Positions 56,202 through 64,000 of a stretch of DNA of 64,000 nucleotides are shown here, in pieces; the stretch's first letter is position 1, and every line of letters begins with the position of its first letter. Position numbers and translations under genes: made by a program. This stretch comes from Didymella arachidicola (Eukaryota; Ascomycota; Dothideomycetes; Pleosporales; Didymellaceae): the NCBI GenBank assembly GCA_016630955.3, contig CM049986.1, forward strand, positions 2,666,001 through 2,730,000. Direction: 5' to 3'. The notes under the pieces are model-generated. The model saw nothing but the letters and a program-made list of their open reading frames with translations, did not search any database and was not told the DNA's origin.

Positions 56202-56914
56202 TGGATGTGCGCTGTGGATCAGCATGTCAACATGCCGTCCTAACTTCGAATCCTGCTGGCTGCCCCGATGTATGGAACTAGTAGTAACGGACCTACGTCT
56301 TGAATCTTCACTCATAGTATTCGCCCGACCCCCTTAGCTTGTAGATCTACTTGTACAATGACATGGCCAAGGCTGCCACAATTGCCCGATATGCCTTTCT
56401 TACCAAGCGCTGCTCACAAGCCCATTAATTATCACGCGGTTTTGTGCATCGTCAATGTCTATTCTCGATGGAAAGGTCCGCAATTGCGAATATGGATATG
56501 CTTGTTGTGACCGTCGCCAACAGTGTGTGTGCGCGTTCTGCATCTAGTCTCTAACGCAATTTCTTAAGTTTACGCTGTAATAAGGCTGCGTAATATGAAA
56601 GTATGTACCTGTTGGTTTTCTTACTGCAGCGCGCTTCTTAGCACACAGGTAGGGATATTAGGAAGAATTAAAGCAATAGCCTATTATTAGTGCATAGTGC
56701 AATTACGTTAAGTAATAGTTTTATACAATTCTATGTATAATAAGATATAGCTTTATACTTAATATTCCTATCTATACGCCTAGTGCTACGCTACTAGAAG
56801 TATTAATAGTTACTAAGTAGAATATCTTATATTATCTATACCTACTCTCAGGCCCTGTCTGCCCGGCAGCGTCCGGCAGAGGTGCGGCTGACGATATAGT
56901 ACTGTTCCGGCCTT

Positions 56915-56936
56915 GACTCTCTCTGATGAGAGAGTC
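56915..56936. repeat. perfect 9-bp hairpin
   Basis: Arms GACTCTCTC and GAGAGAGTC around a TGAT loop. No T-run or partner motif indicates its role. Confidence 0.8.
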
Positions 56937-57018
56937 GTGATTCCTTTTGGGCTTGCTGGCGCAGGTGGGCCGGGTCTGCGCTTGACAGAAGGTTATAGTG
57001 AGCAATTACCGTAGTTTT

Positions 57019-57043
57019 ATTAGCCTTTGAGTCATTGGCGGCT
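57019..57043 (+). repeat. 25-nt dispersed direct repeat, copy 2
   Basis: Identical to 55012-55036 and lies about 2 kb away in the same orientation. It may be a fragment of one repeated element. Confidence 0.85.
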
Positions 57044-57845
57044 CGTCTCTCTCGAACACTGCGGTCATGCATCCAGTCTGAAGTGCTGACGGTCTCCGCG
57101 TTTAGACTTGTTCCGCCAGAATTCTTCAGCGAGGCTACACTCTCCCTTAGAGCCCATGGAGAGTATTACTCTAGTTGAGAAGAAGTCCACCCAAGTTAAA
57201 ATGAAGCATGCCCAAGCTAAGAAAATGCATGCTTAAAGCAAGAAAATGCTGGCTGGGAATGAGAAAAAAAAAAAAAAAAAAAAGGGAAGAAGAAATAGAA
57301 CGAAAACGTGTAAGGGACAACATGAAAGCATAGGTCCAAAATAAGGAAAGCTCAGGATGCAGACCTGACGGATTCTACCCTGTCTGCTCTTTGGAGTTTG
57401 AGGGAGAGGCTCGTAAGGTCCCTATGGACAGTAGCTATACTATGGATCAGGTATCGAGACAAATACCTACGAGTGAAGCTTTTCTAGAGCTACAGTGCAA
57501 CCAGTTCCTCAAGCTACAGGCAGAATTCGTGGTTCAAATGAAACGCAACTTTTTCGTATGGACATTCGTATCCGTTAGGTCCATTGTGCGAAAGCACATG
57601 GACAACTCTAACACAGTGCTCATTCCCAGCTTCCAGCGCAAACAAAGAAATCTAAATAATAAAAATGACACACAGGCTAAACTAGAAGGGACACTTTCCG
57701 ATATGTCACAATGTCTTTGCTATACTTCTTCTTCGTACTGCCCCTGGGCGTCGTACAAATACGCTCGATTCCACACAGAAACCCACCACACAGAAACACA
57801 CTTCTAGCATCAAAAATCTCCTACCATCAATAAATACCATTCACT

Positions 57846-58171
57846 ATGTCGAGGTGGTTCCGCTGCGGTTGCAGTTCGCCACGTAGGCCTATCGAGCTCG
57901 AGCGCCAAATACAAGCCTCTAGAGAACGCATTCGTACCCTCCGCAAACGAACGCGACCAGCAGGCTACTGCAATGAGATGAGACTTTCTAGCTCTGCGCA
58001 TACACTCCGAGTGGGGAAATTGGAGAAGGCGGCAACGAAGAGGCCTAAGTGCAGTGAGGGGTGCTGCTATGTGCCTCGCAGGTGAGTCGGCACAGTCCTG
58101 CCTTGATCCGGTCGCTGGTGGTAAAGTTGCGCGTTTGTAACGTTTTGGTGATCAGAAAATGTGTTGTTTAG
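57846..58171 (+). CDS. small basic cysteine-rich protein, unknown
   Basis: Predicted 83-aa protein with exons 57846..58081 and 58156..58171. The first exon would end at a stop two bases later, but that position is a textbook AG|GTGAGT donor, and splicing to the AG at 58155 adds a KCVV end. Seven cysteines are clustered at both ends (CGC near residue 7; CSEGCCY and KCVV at the end), around an Arg-rich helix ELERQIQASRERIRTLRKR. There is no signal peptide. I recognise no family. The leader ACCATTCACTATG is a plausible start context. Confidence 0.4.
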
Positions 58172-58343
58172 GTGAATTTTGTGTTTGAATAAGTTTAGAG
58201 AGTTTAGTAATAGCAGATCTTTGAAGCATTATTTGCCTAGTCGATGTGAGATGTCACTTGTTTCCCTCTTAGCTCTTGCAAATTGAAGTGGGAACAACAT
58301 GATGTAGCGTTGAGACTAACCCTTAAACCAAGAGAGACAAAAT

Positions 58344-58907
58344 TCAGCAGCTGATAACGCCCAGGTCGTCGATATAAATGTCCCATCCGTCCTCGCCAGC
58401 ACTCTTGCTCATCGCCACGACTGCCATCGTACTCCCCACATCCGGCACTCCGCCCACAACCTTGACCTTAGATCCAACTCTGTGCCAACTCTCGTCTCCG
58501 GGCTTCAGCTCAAGAGCCCCACAAGTCACACCATCGAGGAAAACGGTAACTGTGGTGACGTTCTCGCTTCTTGATCCTTTGACCCAAGCGTAGCAACCTA
58601 CAGTGCTGCCCACGGGGAGCATAACACCAGACTGGGACATGGTGAGAGAAGACTCGACTGTGGAGATGGCGTGCGCATAGTAGTAGTATTTGCCGCGAAC
58701 TTCAGGTGACGACCTGGGGTATATGCCGCGGTCGGTCGACCATGCAGATTGTACGATCGGTAGCCAAGGATCAAGGTTGTTGGTTTCGAACGACGGGTTT
58801 TGGAGGTTGTTGACACACGCTCGTGGGACGTTGTTTGGAGCGGTTGGCAGAGCACTGCCAGCTACAAGAAAGCTAGCGACAGCCCAAAGAGCAACTGCGA
58901 GAAGCAT
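58344..58907 (-). CDS. secreted protein with CBM-like beta-sandwich
   Basis: 187 aa in one exon. A clear signal peptide covers residues 1-19 (LLAVALWAVASFLVAGSA). The mature part starts with CVNNLQNPSFETNNLDPWLP, a pattern typical of galactose-binding-like/carbohydrate-binding (CBM4_9-type) sandwiches in fungal secreted proteins. It closes with WDIYIDDLGVISC, the usual last strand of that fold. Four cysteines could form two disulfides. Target sugar and function are unknown. The gene is convergent with the small Cys-rich gene. Confidence 0.75.
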   Translation of the reverse strand: MLLAVALWAVASFLVAGSALPTAPNNVPRACVNNLQNPSFETNNLDPWLPIVQSAWSTDRGIYPRSSPEVRGKYYYYAHAISTVESSLTMSQSGVMLPVGSTVGCYAWVKGSRSENVTTVTVFLDGVTCGALELKPGDESWHRVGSKVKVVGGVPDVGSTMAVVAMSKSAGEDGWDIYIDDLGVISC

Positions 58908-60949
58908 GATGATTCCCTATAGCAAATTCTGATGGTGTCGTGCAACTGGACGAAAGTATGTCGGGCGGTGTTGACTGATTGTTGTTGCGAATGAATGGAG
59001 TGTGGTTGAAACGCCGTGGAGCGTTGACCCGAAGAAGGCGGTATGTACGAAGTACCGGACGAGAGAGCTGACAGTGAAATAATTGTAAGATTGAAGGACT
59101 GTTGAAATGTGCACTCAGAATCAACTCCGGTCTGTGTGTCTTTGCACTGCCAATGTTATTGTGAAGAGTATCGCCTCGGAGTTGCGACCGCTGCGATGAG
59201 GATGAATCGAAGCAATCCACGCATGGAGCGTGGTCCTTCAGGTAGTATCAAGGGAGCATAGGTGAGCTGCATGGAAAGGAGACATCCTCCTTCTTCCAAC
59301 CACCCAAACATTGAGGGCACACGTTCCATCCTGCGGTCACTCCAACGTTCTACTATAGCAACTGCACGCTTGCCGTGATCGAGTATAGTCGCCGAGACAA
59401 GTGCAAGCATAATCATGAGGGACTCGTTCAATGTCACCTCCAAAACACAGATCTGAGACAAACGTTGGTGATGGGCTGGTGAGTGGTGATCTGGGTGGGA
59501 CAAGCGAGATTGGTGGCCAGCCTATCAGCGTTGCAAAGACCTCCAAGCTGAGGGTCGCGCTAATGCGAACACAGCAATGGCTGTGAACGCCTTCTGATGT
59601 GTTCCCGGGCAATTGGTCGCAAAAGCTCGAGGATTTGGATGAGGCTCAAGCATGCTCCGGTCCAATGGGATAGTGTACCGTCGAAGAAGCATCGTCAGTG
59701 GACAACTTTTGCGAAGGTGTACTTGGTCGACAAGATCATTGGAAAGGAGAATGGGACAAGAACGTCCAGTCAGGCTGACACTGGAAGACGTATGCTTTGT
59801 GTCCTGTCCAGTACTCAAGGATTTGCTAGTCTGTCAAAGTAATGGTCTCGTGGCCAATCCCGTGCCAAAGTCCTGTACGTGCGGTGTGTCCCGACGCATA
59901 TATTATCACCGACTGCTTTAGTGCTGCTGCAGTGCGCTCAAGTATATGGTCGAGACCAATACAAGGACAGGAACTGATGTCCTCTGGAGCTCTAGACTTC
60001 GCGTGCTAACGATGACCAACAGGAGCGAATAGATCTGACTGGATAGGCATATACTGAAGAGAGCAGAATAAAACTGGAACTTTTGTGAAGAGAGGAGATT
60101 GCGAAATGATCAAGAAAAATACTTATCCTGGCAGGTGTGCAGGAGGAAAGAGCGAGAAGCAAGAGCAAAGACGCCGCACTTGCCTTTGCGCCAAGGATTT
60201 CGCAAGAGCATCCGCCAACCATGGATACTGAGGGACTGTGAAGTGCACGCAGTGGGAGACCCACGTGTAGATGATCCGGATGGCCAGCATGCTCCGGGCG
60301 ACTGCGATCGTGGTTCGGAGCTGGGCGGTTCACGTCACTACCTTCTCGAATCCTACCTGGGAAGGAGTCGTTGATTTGTTGAGGCTGTCTGTACCAACTG
60401 TACTCCCACCTCGTCACCTCGCATGCCGTGCACCTCGCCTGTCATGTGCTCAATCTTAGGCCCAGTCCCATGCATACGCACGTCTTCGGCCGGGGAAGTG
60501 GAAGTACCGCGACACAGCATATGCACATCACCCGCAGTGTCACTGCTTGTGAAGCGACATCGGGCCCCAACATCCGTCTAGTCCCCGCGGCCGAACGATA
60601 TCTGATGCCGTTCACGCAGAAGGAGCGGCCGAAGTGGTGGCCTTGAGTGCCTGACTGCGACATGGCGGCCGATATGGCGGCAAGCTCTGACGAGACCTCT
60701 ACACAAGGTGTGTGAGGATCTGACAGTGTTTAGATGAGGATGCGCAAGGCTGCCTACCGTGTAGTGCAACGCCTGCGTGTTGCAGGCAAGATCGTCTTCG
60801 TGGGAACGGGCTGGATGATCGGCTGCACGACAAGCTGTGCTGACACGTCACGTCTTGTCTGGTGTATCACGGCGTGCGCTGCCCTACACATATACGGCAG
60901 CAAGGCACCTTGTGTGTCTGATACTGCAGAACTTCAGGATAGCGGTATA
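58908..60949. other. intergenic, nothing recognised
   Basis: 2 kb upstream of the secreted-protein gene with no frame that resembles a protein. The first few hundred bases must hold that gene's promoter. Confidence 0.45.
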
Positions 60950-61183
60950 CTGTGGTATCCGGCAAAAGTAGCGTCCCTTGGTCGGTGCGGTGACTAGTGT
61001 ACAGAACTTCTTACAGGGCAATCCTAACGGGCATGCTCGGACAGAGACTGTATTAGCAAGGCAGATGCTACTCTCTAATTAGTGCAGATTATGTTGTAAA
61101 TCTTGCGAGGGGTTTGAGCTAACCCCTGTCTAATCCTTGTCTGCACTGACCAAGGGACTCTACTTTTGCCGGATACCACAGTA
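60948..61183. mobile_element. 232-bp MITE with 34-bp terminal inverted repeats
   Basis: The element spans 60950..61181. Its 34-bp inverted ends (60950..60983 and 61148..61181, starting CTGTGGTATCCGGC) differ at one base. TA dinucleotides flank both ends (60948-60949, 61182-61183), as expected for a Tc1/mariner or pogo target-site duplication. The 164-bp interior has no coding capacity but contains a 7-bp stem at 61108-61127. Its ends differ from those of the pogo element at 53 kb, so another transposase mobilised it. Confidence 0.88.
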
Positions 61184-61940
61184 CCAGTAATTACACTGTG
61201 TTTGCAAGCGAACATCTGGTGTTGCCAAGAGAACATGTGCCTTATGGTGCACTCAACTTCGAGACATGTTCCATTTGCGGAGCAAAGTCTGGAAAATATC
61301 AAGATGGAGCGATGCTGCCCATGGGTACCTGGTCGGTACGCCTCGCGTTTGACAGCCAGCGGTGTGTAGGATCGTCCGGGACGGGACTGTCTTTCAGGAA
61401 GGTCGCAGCAGCCTTGCAGTCTCCGCTGATGGCCACGAGACGTTGCGCATAGATGCGGCGCCTCACTCGTCGTCCAAAGCCGCTGTGCCTCGCCACAGGA
61501 GCCCGAGCTCTGATGTTGTTGATGCCAGGTTTCGCACATCTGCTTCCAGCAACTTACCCGGCAGGTTGGCCTGCGCCACAAACCGTGCGCATCTGACTGG
61601 CTCGCTTTATTTGGCAAAGGGCGTTTCAGACGTGCACCACTGCACCTCGTGGCTGATGGCCTCAGCTCGGCCCCCACGGCCAGGCCTCGCCTTGCCCAGC
61701 GACCTGCGCGACATCGTTCTACGACCGACAACCCACCTTCCACCTTCGATCTCACCCTGACCCCTCGTGCGACTCTGAAGATGCTGCTGCCGCGACCATG
61801 ATTCCGGATTGGAAGCCAATTTTACACAAGCGCTGAGCGGCTGCGCCAACGCACACGTATCTCGGGTACTGTTGCGAGGCTGGGAGCCCGGTCATAGTCG
61901 GCCGACTGCTGCGACGCGCACCGAGGCAGCTGCAGACGAG
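61184..61940. other. intergenic, F-box gene upstream region
   Basis: 0.76 kb with no recognised gene. The F-box frame is open from 61809 but lacks an ATG before 61941. Confidence 0.45.
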
Positions 61941-63289
61941 ATGAGGAAGATCGCAATGCCGGCAGAGAAATCGCGCAGTGGTGGCTTCGCCCTGCCAGAC
62001 CGAGACAAAAGTGGGTATCGATCTGCGGCGGCTCTTGTGGAGAAGGGAATCAAGAGGAAACGTCCGAGCTATCGAAAGGCGGCTGTTAGGTTGATTGCTT
62101 CGTTGCGCGGGTCCAGGACTGAAGCCTGGAGCGAACAGCTGTCTTCAAATCTGTCGAGGTAAGCCATGAGTGGGTCATAATCCGGAAATCACGCTGATGG
62201 TAGTGCAGTCCGTTCTTCGAGGCCCTGCTGCGCTTGCCTAATGAGCTTCACGTTTTGATATTGAGTCAGCTGTGCATCTCTGATCTGCTGGCATTGCGGC
62301 GAACATGTCGTATTTTGAACGTGCTTGTGGCAGGCTCTGCACCTTCACTCGGTCGATACTGGGTGAAGCATCGGATGGGTAACCTCCACCTGCGCTTGTA
62401 TCCAACCGCAGGGCCACTGGAAGCGGACTTTCAGTATCTCCTGGGAATGCGGCGCCGGCATATTGCGTCCATTCGACTGAGCAGACAGCTTGCCAACTTC
62501 CTGCTTGGCGATGTACAAGAGCAAGCCGATCCGCGTCGGCGTCACTTGTGGACATCCGTTTACCAGAAGATCATGCCGCTCGTCTTTGGCGTTGGCTACT
62601 TCCTCGAAGAGCATCGAAGGGCTGTGCTGGACCGCGACTTGGGTCAAATTCGACCGCGATCACACATTGGATACGACATCTGTACAACAGGTCGCATAGC
62701 AAACCATGACCTCAAGACCATCAAGAAGATGGATGCGCCACTGCGGCTGCAGTACTTCTACATGTACTGCTTCATCTTGCAGGTCCTGAGGCGCACATTG
62801 CGTCCTGAAAATCACATACGGACGGTAGGCAGCTTTCTGAGGGGATGGTCAAACCACCCAGCTTGCTCAGAAGACATCGCTTTCTTTTTGATCTTGGGTG
62901 GCATTGGACAGATTGCCAAGCTGCTTGCATGTCCGACATACACTGATCGAAGGAGGTACTTGCACGCGTACATCACACATTTGTCGCCGCACGCGAGCAA
63001 GTGCTGGAGAGCTCACTGGAAAGACATCGGCGTCATATCCCCTGCGCTACTGGACGACATTCCGTGTACCAGTATTGGCATCACGCAGCTCGACCAAATC
63101 TGGGAGCCAGGGATAGCAGAGATGATGAAGCCGGAGAGCAGGGTCTTCACTGCTGCAGAGAAATTGCGGTACGACGAGCTTCAGAGTTCGAAAAAGTACA
63201 TCAACGAGATAATGGGATATGACATACTGCGGGTGTCAGCTGCAGAGTGCGCAGACATTGACGAGGACGTGGAAGAGCGGAGACTGTAG
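61941..63289 (+). CDS. F-box domain protein
   Basis: Predicted substrate adaptor of an SCF ubiquitin ligase; the target is unknown. Exons are 61941..62158 and 62209..63289 (50-nt phase-2 intron), 432 aa. The first 70 residues are basic. An F-box begins right after the splice: FFEALLRLPNELHVLILSQL followed by CISDLLALRRTCRILNVLV (about residues 75-115). The rest is helical, without recognisable WD40 or leucine-rich repeats, like many expanded F-box families of Pleosporales. In-frame ATG codons are at 61941 and 61956; the first is used. Confidence 0.8.
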
Positions 63290-64000
63290 AGGCTCGTATA
63301 CCGTAAATTGCAACCGAAACAATAAACTTATTTTTTGGGACCTACTTTGAGGCTTGGTCAGGCTTGAAATCTAGGCTCTTCATCAGCTATCGTGAGATTT
63401 GCTCTGTTGAGGTTTGTTGCCGCAGCTTTCTCTAGTTCGATCCTTTCGATGCCACCAAGTGCTATGCGTTACGTACATTTTTGGTTGCGTAGCGCGCTAC
63501 TTGCGGATGCTCATCAAGCTCAGCGGCAACTAGAGGTTGGCGCTCCATAAAAGATGGTCGGTGGGTTCGTTGCGCAAGTAGGGGTCCACATAGAAGCTTG
63601 TGTGGCCTTAGTGGGCTGTTGTTGTTCCTGACCTTCCTACACGAGCTCGTTACGGTCTTGTTCTGTTCTGGATCTCTGCGGTACGGGCAAATCTGATTTC
63701 CATGTTCCATGCACGACTATCCCAATTGGGGCTTCACGATATTTGTTAGGTCACGTTGTTGCAGCACGGTGAGTGCTGGCAGTCGACCTTCCCAATCGCT
63801 CACCGACGGCCACCGTACTCGGCTGTTCTGATAAAGGGAAGCAGAGACCATGCGGTTGTAAACAGCATCTTCCTGATAGGTTGCTGGCAGAGCGCAGACC
63901 CTGCAGTAGTTGTTACCCACCGCAACCAAAGAATCACCGGGCAGACAAACCGACGGCGAACATCGTGGATTTGCGTGGCTGAGGACCCACATCGTGGTAG
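63290..64000. other. right end, nothing recognised
   Basis: The last 0.7 kb shows no supportable gene; the next gene probably lies beyond the window. Confidence 0.45.

Larger units (their letters stand above)
56202..57845. other. AT-rich, gene-poor stretch
   Basis: No supportable gene. It includes an AT-rich, TA-rich segment (about 56650-56845) consistent with RIP, a perfect hairpin (56915-56936), the second 25-nt repeat, and a 20-base A run at 57264-57283. A 128-codon frame from ATG 57424 to 57807 has no recognisable features. Confidence 0.55.

Noticed and set aside
57424..57807. 128-codon plus-strand frame after the poly-A run
   Set aside because: Composition is unremarkable, no domain or signal, and it lies in mutated AT-rich surroundings; random origin is likely.
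1..64000. tRNA, rRNA or CRISPR-like arrays
   Set aside because: I scanned for tRNA TPsiC-type boxes, rRNA-like blocks and regularly spaced repeats, and found none convincing. CRISPR is not expected in a fungus.

Overview
The window is filamentous ascomycete DNA, most likely a Dothideomycete of the Pleosporales (order is inference). Genes are dense on both strands and split by short introns, mostly 44-90 nt with GTAAGT/GTGAGT donors and CTAAC/CTGAC branch sites. The gene set is typical of Pezizomycotina (BLI-3, ApsB/Mto1, Spt10, GT90, GRC3, POM152). There is a pogo/Fot1-type transposon in an AT-rich island whose mutations look like repeat-induced point mutation. All gene models below were spliced by hand, and starts are placed on ATG codons.

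Layout. Positions 1-3.3 kb hold little except a short Zn2Cys6 regulator. From 3.4 to 29.5 kb the region is housekeeping: POM152 (-), a CCCH/FG nucleoporin of the Nup42/Amo1 type (+), a GT8 glycosyltransferase (+), a GH20 hexosaminidase (+), an Spt10-like acetyltransferase with an integrase-type zinc finger (+), a coiled-coil protein (-), ApsB/Mto1 (-), Pol I subunit RPA34 (-) divergent from GRC3 (+), and BLI-3 (-). At 30.1-31.9 kb lies a FAR1 DNA-binding domain fused to an SMP-30/gluconolactonase, followed by a decayed 48-bp repeat tail. From 33 to 48.8 kb the genes are GT90, GUP1, ARP4, proteasome beta-2, NUP159, EXO1 and TMA16. From 49.5 kb to the end the sequence turns accessory: a chloroperoxidase-like gene, a broken small gene interrupted by an intact pogo element, a 125-bp tandem duplication, a secreted cysteine-rich protein found only after splicing, an AT-rich stretch, a small basic Cys-rich gene, a secreted protein, a 232-bp MITE, and an F-box gene.

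How the genes relate. Three nucleoporins (POM152, Nup42/Amo1, NUP159) and the microtubule-nucleation scaffold ApsB/Mto1 lie within 42 kb. In fission yeast Amo1, Mto1 and the Nup159 homologue act at the nuclear rim, so the linkage is worth a synteny test, although chance is possible. RPA34 and GRC3, both rRNA-production genes, share one 371-bp divergent promoter. Spt10 and ARP4 are chromatin factors. The right end looks like a transposon-rich, effector-bearing compartment.

The least ordinary items are the FAR1-lactonase fusion with its inferred GC-AG intron and stop-broken repeat tail, the spliced secreted Cys-rich gene next to transposon debris, the new MITE, and the long ATG-less open leader in front of NUP159.
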